A stretch of 64,000 nt of DNA. Source: Mesorhizobium_K quangtriensis (GTDB lineage: Bacteria > Pseudomonadota > Alphaproteobacteria > Rhizobiales > Rhizobiaceae). Position numbers and translations under genes: made by a program. Below are positions 24,217 through 32,521 of the stretch, one piece after another. The notes below the pieces were generated by a model that saw nothing but the letters and a program-made list of their open reading frames with translations, did no database searches and was not told the DNA's origin. The stretch spans positions 558,001 to 622,000 of the forward strand of contig NZ_JBEBMF010000001.1 in NCBI RefSeq assembly GCF_040081925.1, given 5' to 3'. Within the stretch, counting starts at the first letter, position 1. Each line of letters opens with the position of its first letter.

Positions 24217-24974
24217 CTACGGGCCTTGTAACTGATCGTGTCGAAGCGCGCGGCCAGAGCATCGTACAGCAGCAGCCGGCCGACCAGCGGCTCGCCGATC
24301 CCGGTGATCAGCTTGATCACCTCCATGGCTTGCAGAGTGCCGACGACACCGGTTAGCGCACCAAGAACGCCAGCCTCCGCGCAGGATGGTACCAGCCCGT
24401 CCGGCGGTGGCTCCCGAAAAAGGTCGCGATAGGACGGATTGGGCGTGCCGTCGCTTCCGGTTTCATAGGGCTTCAGCACCGTAATCTGGCCATCGAAACG
24501 GCCGACAGAGGCATGCACCAGAGGCCGCCTACCGGCTTCACAGGCGTCGGCCACCGCATAGCGCGTCGCGAAATTGTCCGACCCATCCGCGACGACGTCA
24601 TATTGCGCAACAAGCGCCCCAGCATTTTCAGCATCCAGCCGCACGTTATGTAAGTCAACACTTACATACGGATTGGTTCGCCGGATAGCCTCAAGCGCGC
24701 TGTCGAGCTTGGGCCGTCCGACCGATGCGCTGTCGTGAATCACCTGCCGCTGCAGGTTCGACAGCGACACTGTGTCATCATCAACGATGCCGAGCGTGCC
24801 GACGCCCGCTGCAGCCAGATATTGCAGGATCGGCGAGCCCAGTCCTCCCGCACCGACGACGAGCACGCGCGCACGCTTTAGCTTCTGCTGGCCCGCGCCG
24901 CCGATCTCCGGCAGCACGATATGGCGCGCATAGCGTTCGAGTTCATCCGGCGAGAGAGGGGCCATCCCGTTCAA
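24213..24974 (-). CDS. moeB: Molybdopterin-synthase adenylyltransferase MoeB / ThiF-like E1 protein
   Basis: 253 residues. The ATP-binding loop VVGAGGLGSP starts at about 39, LSNLQRQVIH (71-80) is the E1 signature, and the catalytic Cys198 is in VPSCAEAGVLG. It adenylates the C-terminal Gly-Gly of MoaD (or ThiS) for sulfur transfer. The zinc CxxC seen in E. coli MoeB is replaced by SYRD at about 181-184, a common variant in alphaproteobacteria. It lies between the SUKH gene and acnX, so its target carrier is not certain. Confidence 0.85.
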   Translation of the reverse strand: MNGMAPLSPDELERYARHIVLPEIGGAGQQKLKRARVLVVGAGGLGSPILQYLAAAGVGTLGIVDDDTVSLSNLQRQVIHDSASVGRPKLDSALEAIRRTNPYVSVDLHNVRLDAENAGALVAQYDVVADGSDNFATRYAVADACEAGRRPLVHASVGRFDGQITVLKPYETGSDGTPNPSYRDLFREPPPDGLVPSCAEAGVLGALTGVVGTLQAMEVIKLITGIGEPLVGRLLLYDALAARFDTISYKARR

Positions 24975-25600
24975 TTCCAGTGCTTGGATCGAAATCGCGG
25001 TGCCGTTTCACTCAAGGGAACGGTGCATCTCCCTGACTGATCAAAGTACCCACCTACTCGGGCGAATTCCGAGGCCATCCACGCCTCGAAACCACTCCAT
25101 TCATTCAGCACTGAACGCGAGAAATCGTCAGGCGTGCGAACTACTCTTCCATCCGGTTCTATGAATACCGGAGACTTATCTTGGTAAGTGCATATACATA
25201 GTCCCTGACCTGAAGGACTCATGTTTCTCCTTGTGACGGCAGGAGTCACCAGATCGAAGGGGCTACAGGCCATCGTATCGAAATCTGCCCTATCGTAGCT
25301 CTTTCTAAAACCAAAGACCACGATACTGCGCCGAAAGAGGTCGCATCCGTTGTGATGAAGGTAGAAGTGCCTCAAGCTTTCCGGAATTGGTTGCATGACA
25401 ATCCGCGCCAACTCGTCGACCTCGGCCTCGCTAAGGGGTCCGTACCAATTGTGCAGGTAAGCTTGGCTACCGTGTTTTGATAGGTGCCCTATTCGCGCGG
25501 TGCCATCGAGATAATGCTTTTCTCCCAGACTGGACCATTGCCCGGTCTTCGCTTTCAAGTCTTCGATATATGAGGCCAAGAGGGCACCGTTTGAAATCAA
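24971..25600 (-). CDS. SUKH (SMI1/KNR4)-superfamily-like protein
   Basis: About 209 residues if started at TTG 25600, the only start that keeps the full N-terminus; no good ribosome site precedes it. The segment GPLSEAEVDELARIVMQPIP followed by ESLRHFYLHHNGCDLF, the PFDL motif and a later FIEPDGRVVR fit the SUKH fold. SUKH proteins are common immunity proteins of polymorphic or contact-dependent toxins. Base composition is visibly lower in GC than the flanking recF and moeB. It overlaps moeB by 4 bases and abuts recF. No toxin gene is seen in the window. Family assignment is by pattern only. Confidence 0.6.
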   Translation of the reverse strand: MISNGALLASYIEDLKAKTGQWSSLGEKHYLDGTARIGHLSKHGSQAYLHNWYGPLSEAEVDELARIVMQPIPESLRHFYLHHNGCDLFRRSIVVFGFRKSYDRADFDTMACSPFDLVTPAVTRRNMSPSGQGLCICTYQDKSPVFIEPDGRVVRTPDDFSRSVLNEWSGFEAWMASEFARVGGYFDQSGRCTVPLSETAPRFRSKHWN

Positions 25601-26736
25601 GGTTCAAATGTATGCCGGACACTACCATGATCGACCGTCAGAAACTGCGCATGACCGCGGATGCTGGAAAAAAGCTCCGCCTCGGTGCCGGTCATGAAAG
25701 TCTGGCTGCCGAGTTCGTCGAGAATCGAGAAGAGCGCGGCCCGACGACCGGCGTCCAGATGGGCCGCGATTTCGTCCAGCATCAGGATCGGCGCACCACC
25801 CGCCATCTCGCCGCAAAGTCGTGCGTGCGAGAGCATGATGCCGACCAGCAGCGCCTTCTGCTCTCCGGTGGAGCAGAGTTCGGCCGGCATCGATTTCGGG
25901 CGATGCCGGACGATGAGGTCCGAGCGATGCGGCCCGTCGAGAGTGCGCCCCGCGGCGCGGTCGCGCTCGCGGCCGGAAGCCAGCGCCGCCCGAAAGCGTT
26001 CCTCGATCTCGATGGCCGGAGACGACCCGACCATCGCTTCCAGAAATCCGTCGAGCGCAAGGTCAGCCTGCGGGAACGGGCCGTCCGGCAACCTGTCGAT
26101 CATCGCTGATAGCAGCCGCACCATCTCCACGCGGGCGGCGGCAATCGCCGTGCCGGTTTCCGCCATCTGCACCTCGATCGCCTCGAAGTAGGCGCGGTCG
26201 CGCGAGCCGTCCGAAAGCAGTCGGTTGCGGTTGCGCATCGCCTTCTCGTAGTCCTGCGCTCGGCGGCCATGTCCGGGATCGACCGCCAGCACCAACCGGT
26301 CGAGATAGCGACGGCGGTCTCCGGCCGGCCCCGTGAAGAGCGAATCCATCGCGGGCGTCAGCCAGAGCACCCGCAGCCATTCCAGCAGTTCGTCCGCAGT
26401 GGCCCGCGCAGCATTGATGCGTACGCGCCGCCCGGTATCGCCGGGGTCCAGACCCGCGGTGCCGGTTCCGACATCGAAGGTTCCGGTCGGCCCGTCCATC
26501 TCAGCATGGACGGCGAAGCCGTTTGTGCTTCCCTCCCGCGCGACATCCGCGTAGGGCGCGCGGCGTAAACCCCGACCCGGCGTCAGCAACGAGATCGCCT
26601 CGAGGAGATTGGTCTTGCCCGCACCGTTCTCGCCGCTGAACACGACGAGGCCCGGGCGAAGATCGAGCGAAAGAGCGGAATAGTTGCGAAAGTCCGTAAG
26701 CGCAAGGTTACGGATATAGGGTCCGCCGACGGTCAA
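25597..26736 (-). CDS. recF: DNA replication/repair protein RecF
   Basis: A 379-residue SMC-like ATPase that loads RecA at gaps via RecFOR. Walker A is GENGAGKTNLLEA (35-47). The ABC signature region STGEQKALLVGIMLSHARL and the Walker B LMLDEIAAHLD are near the C-terminus. It lies downstream of dnaN with 13 bases between the dnaN stop and the recF start. Its stop overlaps the region where the SUKH gene begins. Confidence 0.96.
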   Translation of the reverse strand: MTVGGPYIRNLALTDFRNYSALSLDLRPGLVVFSGENGAGKTNLLEAISLLTPGRGLRRAPYADVAREGSTNGFAVHAEMDGPTGTFDVGTGTAGLDPGDTGRRVRINAARATADELLEWLRVLWLTPAMDSLFTGPAGDRRRYLDRLVLAVDPGHGRRAQDYEKAMRNRNRLLSDGSRDRAYFEAIEVQMAETGTAIAAARVEMVRLLSAMIDRLPDGPFPQADLALDGFLEAMVGSSPAIEIEERFRAALASGRERDRAAGRTLDGPHRSDLIVRHRPKSMPAELCSTGEQKALLVGIMLSHARLCGEMAGGAPILMLDEIAAHLDAGRRAALFSILDELGSQTFMTGTEAELFSSIRGHAQFLTVDHGSVRHTFEP

Positions 26737-26749
26737 GGCCGATGCTGTC

Positions 26750-27868
26750 TCAGACGCGCATCGGCATAAGAACGTAGAGCGTGTTGTCGTCGCCGGTGTC
26801 CTGGATCAGCGTGGGCGAGCCGGAATCGGCCAGCATGAAGCGGGCGTCGCCGCTCGACAGCTGGCCTGACACGTCGAGCAGGTAGCGGGCATTGAAGCCG
26901 ATCTCGATCGGATCGGAGGAATAGTCCGCCGCCAGTTCCTCGGTCGCGCTACCGGAATCCGGATTGTTGACGGTGAGCGTGACCTGCCCGTCAGCGATCG
27001 ACAGCTTCACCGCGCGGCCACGTTCCGACGAGATGGTGGAAACGCGATCGACGGCAGAGGCAAAGGTGGCGCGGTCGATGATGAGCGCCTTGTCGTTACC
27101 GGTCGGGATGACGCGCTGGTAGTCGGGGAACGTCCCGTCAATCAGCTTCGAGGTCAGCACCACGCTGCCGATGGTGAAACGGATCTTGGTGTCCGAAAGC
27201 TCGGTCGCCACCGCCACATCTGGCACGTCGACCAGCTTCTGCAATTCGGCCACGGTCTTGCGCGGGATGATCACGCCGGGCATGCCTTCGGAGCCGGCAG
27301 GCGCGTCCATTTCCGCACGCGCCAGGCGGTGGCCGTCGGTCGCAACCGCGCGCAGCTTCAGCTTGCCGCCGGTCTCGATCGTGTGGAGGTAGATGCCGTT
27401 GAGGTAGTAGCGGGTCTCTTCGGTCGAGATTGCGAACTGCGTCTTGTCGATCAGCCCCTTCAGCGCTGCCGAATCCAGACGGAAGATGTGCGAGAAGGAA
27501 CCAGCGGTGAGTTCGGGGAAATCGGACTGCGGCAGACACTGCAGGCGGAAGCTGGAGCGACCGGAAATGACAGACATCGCGTTGCCGTCCTCGTCGGTCC
27601 GCAGCATCACCTCCGCTCCATCAGGGAGCTTGCGCACGATGTCGTAGAGCAGGTGCGCCGGCACCGTGGTCGCGCCGGCCTGCTCAACGCTGGCAGGCGT
27701 CGCCTCGGTCACTTCGAGGTCGAGATCGGTAGCCTTCAGTTCAAGCACAGCGCCCGAAGCGTTGAGCAGCACGTTCGACAGGATCGGGATCGTATTGCGA
27801 CGCTCCACGACACGGTGGACATGGTTCAGCGACTTGAGAAGGTTCGACCGTTCGAGAATGACACGCAT
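26750..27868 (-). CDS. dnaN: DNA polymerase III beta sliding clamp
   Basis: A 372-residue clamp that encircles DNA and tethers polymerase III. It has three repeated domains of about 120 residues. The N-terminus MRVILERSNLLKSLNHVHRV and the C-terminal DDNTLYVLMPMRV are strongly conserved. It sits in the classical dnaA-dnaN-recF order, 200 bases downstream of dnaA. Confidence 0.97.
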   Translation of the reverse strand: MRVILERSNLLKSLNHVHRVVERRNTIPILSNVLLNASGAVLELKATDLDLEVTEATPASVEQAGATTVPAHLLYDIVRKLPDGAEVMLRTDEDGNAMSVISGRSSFRLQCLPQSDFPELTAGSFSHIFRLDSAALKGLIDKTQFAISTEETRYYLNGIYLHTIETGGKLKLRAVATDGHRLARAEMDAPAGSEGMPGVIIPRKTVAELQKLVDVPDVAVATELSDTKIRFTIGSVVLTSKLIDGTFPDYQRVIPTGNDKALIIDRATFASAVDRVSTISSERGRAVKLSIADGQVTLTVNNPDSGSATEELAADYSSDPIEIGFNARYLLDVSGQLSSGDARFMLADSGSPTLIQDTGDDNTLYVLMPMRV

Positions 27869-28031
27869 GACCGCACGAGCTCACTTGTAAGATAGAACCG
27901 GACTTCCGGACCCGGAATCCGCCACAGGCCTGAAACACTTAAGAATCGGCGCAAAATGACAGGAAAACCGCCGGGAAGGCAAGCCCGACCGGCCCTGCGA
28001 GCGCCTTTCGGCGGGCTTTCCGGGGGATAAG

Positions 28032-28057
28032 CCGGCCGGTTGCGTGAAACCGGCCGG
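28032..28057. terminator. Hairpin between dnaA and dnaN
   Basis: CCGGCCGGTT-gcgtga-AACCGGCCGG is a 10-bp perfect inverted repeat lying 11 bases beyond the dnaA stop. No T-run follows on the minus strand, so it is not a canonical intrinsic terminator. It may attenuate or process the dnaA-dnaN transcript. The rest of the 200-base gap holds no other feature I can support. Confidence 0.5.
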
Positions 28058-28068
28058 ATAGGGGATTT

Positions 28069-29613
28069 TCAGGCCTGGTCGTTGATCAGGCGGCGCAGCA
28101 GTTCAAGTTCCTGCGCCAGCGTGTTGTCGTTGCCGGAAAGATCCTCGATCTTGCGCACGGCGTGCAGCACGGTCGTGTGGTCGCGACCGCCGAAACGCCT
28201 GCCGATCTCGGGCAGCGAGCGCGGCGTCATCACCTTGGCGAGATACATGGCGATCTGCCGCGGCTTGACGATGGTCCGGGTGCGCCGGTTGGACAGAAGC
28301 TCGGTCTTCGACACGTTGTAGTGCCGCGCGACGATGCGCTGGATGTCCTCGATGCGTACGCGCTTCGGCTCGCCGGAGCGATAGATGTGGCCGAGAATCT
28401 CGTCGATGCGCTCCAGCGTGATCTGCGGCTCGAAGCTCTGGCGGAACAGCAACTGGTTGAACGCACCCTCCAGTTCGCGGCCGCTGCCGGTCACGGTGCG
28501 GGCGATATAGGCGAGGATGTCCTCCGAGATGTCGATGGCCGCGTCCTCCGCCTTTGCCGCGTCGTGGCGGAGCTTCAGCATGCCGAGGCGCATCGTGTAG
28601 TCTGGCGCCGACATTTCAAGCGCGACGCCGCCATTGAGGCGTGAACGCACGCGCGGCTCTAGCGATTCCAGTTCGGAAGGCGGCCGGTCGGCGGCGACGA
28701 CAACCTGCTTGGCGCTGTCGAGCAGCATGTTGATGAGGTGGCAGAACTCGTGCTGGATCGACTTGCCCTGCAGGAACTGCATGTCGTCGATGATCAGCAG
28801 GTCGATGTCGCGCAACTGCTCCTTCAGCGTCAGGGCGTTGTTGTCGCGGATCGCGGTGGCGAAGCGCCACATGAAATATTCGGCGGTCAAGTAGACGACG
28901 CGCGATTTCGGATTCTGCCTGAGCGACTCCGCCGCGATGGCCTGAAGCAGATGGGTCTTGCCGAGCCCGACTGTCGCGTGGAGGAACAGCGGATTGAAGC
29001 GCGACGCGGATTCAGCCACTGCACGCGCGGCTGCAAGCGCCACGCGGTTGGACGGTCCCTCTACGAAGGACTGGAAGGTGTAGCGATGGTCGAGCGGCGA
29101 GCCGAGCACGCCCTGGCGGAACTCCGGCGCCGGCGCAGCGGACCCCGTGCGCGGCAGGGAAGGGCTTTCGCCCCTGACATTGGCGATCGTTCCAGACCCC
29201 AGTGCGGTCTGCACAGGGCGGCTCGCCTTGCGCGGCTGTTCCACCTCGCTGTCGACCGCAGGGCGCGTCTGGCGCGTGGCGCTGCGCACGACGATCTCGA
29301 CGCGCAGCAGGCCCGGCTCATCCTGTCGCCACAGCTCCGTTATCAGGTCGAGATAGTGTCCGTTGATCCACGACTTCAGGAAGGCGGTCGGCACCGAAAG
29401 ACGCACGACGCCCTTGGACGCTTCGTCGAGCTTCATGCGGCCGAACCAGCTTGAATAGACTTCCGCTCCCAGCCTCGCCTTCAACTGTGCCTTCGAACGC
29501 TCGAAAATCTTCTCCGCATCGTTCGAAGCCGCCGCCATGTCGTTACCCCCGATCATTTGGATAGGAAAGGGAACCCCGCCCTGGGTGTCCCTCTCGATGA
29601 TGCCGCTTTGCAT
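28069..29613 (-). CDS. dnaA: Chromosomal replication initiator DnaA
   Basis: 514 residues from ATG 29613 (the frame is open to 29748). Domain I covers about 34-108, domain II is a variable linker to about 170, and the AAA+ domain III has Walker A TVGLGKT (214-220) and Walker B LLIIDD (272-277). Domain IV carries the DNA-binding signature GGRDHTTVLHA (475-485). It binds DnaA boxes and melts the origin. A DnaA-box-like site is found about 520 bases upstream. The linker is longer than in E. coli DnaA, which is usual for alphaproteobacteria. Confidence 0.96.
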   Translation of the reverse strand: MQSGIIERDTQGGVPFPIQMIGGNDMAAASNDAEKIFERSKAQLKARLGAEVYSSWFGRMKLDEASKGVVRLSVPTAFLKSWINGHYLDLITELWRQDEPGLLRVEIVVRSATRQTRPAVDSEVEQPRKASRPVQTALGSGTIANVRGESPSLPRTGSAAPAPEFRQGVLGSPLDHRYTFQSFVEGPSNRVALAAARAVAESASRFNPLFLHATVGLGKTHLLQAIAAESLRQNPKSRVVYLTAEYFMWRFATAIRDNNALTLKEQLRDIDLLIIDDMQFLQGKSIQHEFCHLINMLLDSAKQVVVAADRPPSELESLEPRVRSRLNGGVALEMSAPDYTMRLGMLKLRHDAAKAEDAAIDISEDILAYIARTVTGSGRELEGAFNQLLFRQSFEPQITLERIDEILGHIYRSGEPKRVRIEDIQRIVARHYNVSKTELLSNRRTRTIVKPRQIAMYLAKVMTPRSLPEIGRRFGGRDHTTVLHAVRKIEDLSGNDNTLAQELELLRRLINDQA

Positions 29614-30133
29614 TTTCAACGTTCCGTTCCTCGCATTCCGGCTGCCAGGCCGCATACCCGACAGGTCATTCTTCCAGAATGGGTCAACAGTTCTCCTGCG
29701 CTGTTGCCGCGTCGACTGACGCAAGCAAAAGACACCTGCCCGGCACAACTGCCAGGCTCTGACTGTTACGCGCTGCTGCTAACCCCACTTGGCGTCGAAA
29801 CGGACAAAACTTCCCCGCACACGGAATCGTCCATGTTGCAAACTTTGCCTTATCTGGCTGGTTTGTCGGAGGCTGCCGCCCGTCCGTCTTGACGATCTGA
29901 CCTTACAAAAATCGCGGACCGCAGGGCAAGGGCGGCACTAACCGATTTTTAATGAATCGGGCCTCCGGATGACCCGATTCAGGCGACCGCGAAGATGGTC
30001 GGATCGACAAAGCCTTTGTGATTCAAAACCTTTTCGCAAAGCTGTCAAAATTGCCTGCCGTGGACGAAATTTTTTCAAATTATTCGCTTGACACCGACTT
30101 GTCCCCGGAGCGGAGGACGCGCCTTGCGCAACC

Positions 30134-30142
30134 TGTGGATGA
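30134..30142 (-). promoter_or_regulatory. DnaA-box-like site
   Basis: The minus strand reads TCATCCACA, one mismatch from the TTATCCACA consensus, inside the AT-rich tract upstream of dnaA. A single site would fit autoregulation of dnaA better than an origin. Confidence 0.4.
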
Positions 30143-30353
30143 CCATCTGCAAGATATTGATAAATATGAATTATTTTTGACAGGCGTAAAGTTGCTTCTG
30201 GCCGGCGCGACGGCCTTCTAATTGAGAAATTGCGCATATGTCGGCAAAGAAAAACGGGCGGTCGACAACGACGTCGAAAAGCAGTCCCAAGGCCTCGTTC
30301 CAGACCGCGGAGAAGGCTTCGGCGAGTGCCGTCCAAGCCATTGTCCGGCAAAC

Positions 30354-30383
30354 AAAAAACCCGGCGTGTGACGCCGGGTTTTT
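30354..30383 (-). terminator. Bidirectional intrinsic terminator after rpsT
   Basis: CCCGGCG-tgtga-CGCCGGG (30360-30378) is flanked by AAAAAA on the left and TTTTT on the right. Read on the minus strand it is a strong rho-independent terminator 33 bases past the rpsT stop; it also works on the plus strand. Confidence 0.9.
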
Positions 30384-30410
30384 GGGTAGAGTTTGAAGCT
30401 CAGTATCGCC

Positions 30411-30677
30411 TCAGGCGGAGAGCGATTTTACCCGCTGCGCCAGGCGCGAAACCTTCCGCGAAGCCGTGTTGGAATGCATGACACCTTTGGTCGCTGCCCG
30501 CATCAACTCGGGCTGTGCGGCCTTGAAGGCTTCAGCGGCGGCAGCCTTGTCGCCCGCTGCAAGAGCCTCTTCAACCTTGCGCACATAGGTGCGGACCCGC
30601 GAACGGCGGTTCTTGTTGATGGCAGTCTTGCGCTCCATCTTGCGCGCCGCCTTTTTGGCCGACGATGTATTGGCCAT
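30411..30677 (-). CDS. rpsT: 30S ribosomal protein S20
   Basis: 88 residues from ATG 30677; an in-frame extension to 30731 is not part of S20. The basic N-terminus ANTSSAKKAARKMERKTAIN and the helical C-terminus (ASRKVSRLAQRVKSL) are typical. S20 binds 16S rRNA early in 30S assembly. It is followed by a strong terminator and lies upstream of dnaA on the same strand. Confidence 0.97.
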   Translation of the reverse strand: MANTSSAKKAARKMERKTAINKNRRSRVRTYVRKVEEALAAGDKAAAAEAFKAAQPELMRAATKGVMHSNTASRKVSRLAQRVKSLSA

Positions 30678-30825
30678 GATGCCTCTCTTCGTATCTGTTC
30701 GATAAGCGCTGTGAGATAATGACCAGCGCAAAAATAAACGGGCAGCCGTCAGGCCGCCTCGGTTGGTGCGGGCTTATAGTTCAGCTTTTCCGGTGCGTCA
30801 ACGAGGATTGCGCAGATTCTGCCAC

Positions 30826-31599
30826 TCATCGGTTGCGGAATTTCGCGGGACGTTTCTCGGCGAACGCCGCCATGCCTTCCTTCTGGTCTTCCAACGCGAA
30901 CAGCGAGTGGAAGAGACGCCGCTCGAAGCGCAGCCCCTCGGCCAGCGTCGTCTCGAAGGCGCGGTTCACCGCCTCCTTGGCCATCATCACGGCAGGCTGC
31001 GAGAACTCCGCGATCTTTGTGGCCGCCTTCAGGGCCTCCTCCACGAGATCCGCCGCCGGCACCATCCGCGAGACCAGTCCGCAGCGCTCGGCTTCCGCAG
31101 CGTCCATCATGCGGCCGGTCAGCACCATGTCCATCGCCTTCGACTTGCCAACATAACGAGTCAGCCGCTGCGAGCCACCCATGCCCGGTATCACGCCGAG
31201 CGTGATTTCCGGCTGGCCGAACTTCGCCGTGTCGGCGGCAATGATGAAATCGCACATCATGGCGAGTTCGCAGCCGCCCCCGAGCGCATAGCCGGAGACT
31301 GCCGCGATGATCGGTTTGCGCGACCTTGCGAACTCCTCCCAGCCGGAGAAGCGGTCGGTGAGGTAGGCCTCGACATAATCCATCGCGGCCATCTCCTTGA
31401 TGTCCGCGCCGGCGGCGAAGGCCTTTTCCGAGCCGGTCAGCACCGAGGCCGAAATCTCCGGGTCGGCGTCGATCTCGCCAAAGGCCGCCAGAAGGTCGGC
31501 GAGCACCTGGCGGTTCAGCGCATTCAGCGCCTTCGGCCTGTTTAGCGTCACCAGCGCAACCTTGCCGCGCTTCTCCAGGATGATAGTTTCATAGCTCAT
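30826..31599 (-). CDS. Enoyl-CoA hydratase/isomerase (crotonase family)
   Basis: A 257-residue crotonase-fold enzyme that hydrates trans-2-enoyl-CoA. The oxyanion-hole segments AFAAGADIKEMA (about 58-69) and YALGGGCELAMMCD (about 103-116) are visible. Catalytic Glu residues occur in GGGCELA and in QPEITLGVIPG. It precedes rpsT on the same strand and follows mutM with a 33-base gap; this position is conserved in rhizobia. The physiological substrate is probably short-chain enoyl-CoA. Confidence 0.93.
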   Translation of the reverse strand: MSYETIILEKRGKVALVTLNRPKALNALNRQVLADLLAAFGEIDADPEISASVLTGSEKAFAAGADIKEMAAMDYVEAYLTDRFSGWEEFARSRKPIIAAVSGYALGGGCELAMMCDFIIAADTAKFGQPEITLGVIPGMGGSQRLTRYVGKSKAMDMVLTGRMMDAAEAERCGLVSRMVPAADLVEEALKAATKIAEFSQPAVMMAKEAVNRAFETTLAEGLRFERRLFHSLFALEDQKEGMAAFAEKRPAKFRNR

Positions 31600-31632
31600 G
31601 GTTCGGTTCCTGGTCTCTGGTCGGACTGTGCA

Positions 31633-32520
31633 TCAGCGCTGGCAGGCAGGGCAATAGAATGTCGACCGCCCGCTCTGGACAATGCGCTGGATCGTGCCGC
31701 GGCATCCCGGTCGCCTGCAGGGTTCGCCTTCGCGGTCATAGACCGAGAAGGAATGCTGGAAGTAGCCGAGCGAGCCGTCGGCGTGAACATAGTCGCGCAG
31801 CGACGACCCGCCGGCCTCGATTGCGTCCGCGATGACGGAGCAGATTGCGTCGGCAAGCTTTTCGGCCCGCACACCCGGCCCGCCCTTGGCCGACACGATG
31901 GAGCCGGCTGATCGGCGCGGCGAAAGGCCGGCGCGCCACAGGGCCTCCGAGACATAGATGTTGCCGAGGCCGGCGATCAACGTCTGGTCGAGCAACGCCG
32001 CCTTGAGCGGCGCCTTCTTGCCGCGCAGCAGGTCGGCCAGCAGTGCGCCGCCGAGCGCGTTCCCTGTCGGCTCCACGCCGAGGCCGGCAAGCATCGGGTG
32101 TTCGTTGCCTGCGTCTGCGAACAGCATGAAACCGAATCGGCGAGGGTCGTTGAAGATGACTTTGGCTTTGCCGCCATCGGGCGAGGCAAGATGAAAGATG
32201 ACGTGATCGTGCGAGGATAATTTCGAGCGCTCGTGGTGGAAGACACCCGGTGTCGAACCGCCGTCCTCTTCCTCGATCCGGAACGAGCCGGACATGCCGA
32301 GATGGCAGATCAGCAGCGGCCCGCCCTCGATGTCGGCGGTGAGATATTTTGCGCGTCGTCCTAGCGAAATGATCTTCCTGCCCGACAGACGTTCAGCGAA
32401 ATTTGGTGGAAAGGGAAAGCGCAGGTCGGGCCGCCTTGTCTCGACAGACAGGATGCGTGCGCCTTCCATGACCGGCTGGAGTCCCCGGCGGACGGTTTCG
32501 ACTTCCGGTAGCTCGGGCAT
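31633..32520 (-). CDS. mutM: Formamidopyrimidine-DNA glycosylase (Fpg)
   Basis: 295 residues from ATG 32520; the Met is removed so Pro2 of PELPEVETV is the nucleophile. It excises 8-oxoguanine and cleaves the abasic site. The H2TH region has GLGNIYVSEALWRAG. The C-terminal zinc finger uses Cys268, Cys273, Cys290 and Cys293 (CRRPGC and CPAC). The gene begins one base after the deoB stop. Confidence 0.96.
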   Translation of the reverse strand: MPELPEVETVRRGLQPVMEGARILSVETRRPDLRFPFPPNFAERLSGRKIISLGRRAKYLTADIEGGPLLICHLGMSGSFRIEEEDGGSTPGVFHHERSKLSSHDHVIFHLASPDGGKAKVIFNDPRRFGFMLFADAGNEHPMLAGLGVEPTGNALGGALLADLLRGKKAPLKAALLDQTLIAGLGNIYVSEALWRAGLSPRRSAGSIVSAKGGPGVRAEKLADAICSVIADAIEAGGSSLRDYVHADGSLGYFQHSFSVYDREGEPCRRPGCRGTIQRIVQSGRSTFYCPACQR

Positions 32521-32521
32521 G

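Larger units (their letters stand above)
29614..30410. other. dnaA upstream region, about 800 bases without a firm gene
   Basis: The right part (about 30040-30190) is clearly AT-rich against a GC-rich background. It contains TGTGGATGA at 30134-30142, one base from a DnaA box, plus runs such as gatattgataaatatgaatt. A terminator closes it at 30359-30383. The left part (29614-30000) is ordinary GC-rich sequence where I see no gene or clear promoter. In related rhizobia the chromosomal origin lies near hemE, not here, so I do not call oriC. Confidence 0.5.

Noticed and set aside
30018..30221. 67-residue ORF in the dnaA upstream region
   Set aside because: It lies in AT-rich non-coding-like sequence, starts with GTG and has no ribosome site or family pattern.
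30238..30396. 52-codon ORF before the rpsT terminator
   Set aside because: It reads through the bidirectional terminator stem and has a poor ribosome site; GC3 is compatible with coding, but the evidence is too weak.
29614..30410. Chromosomal origin oriC
   Set aside because: Only one imperfect DnaA box was found, and relatives have the origin near hemE.
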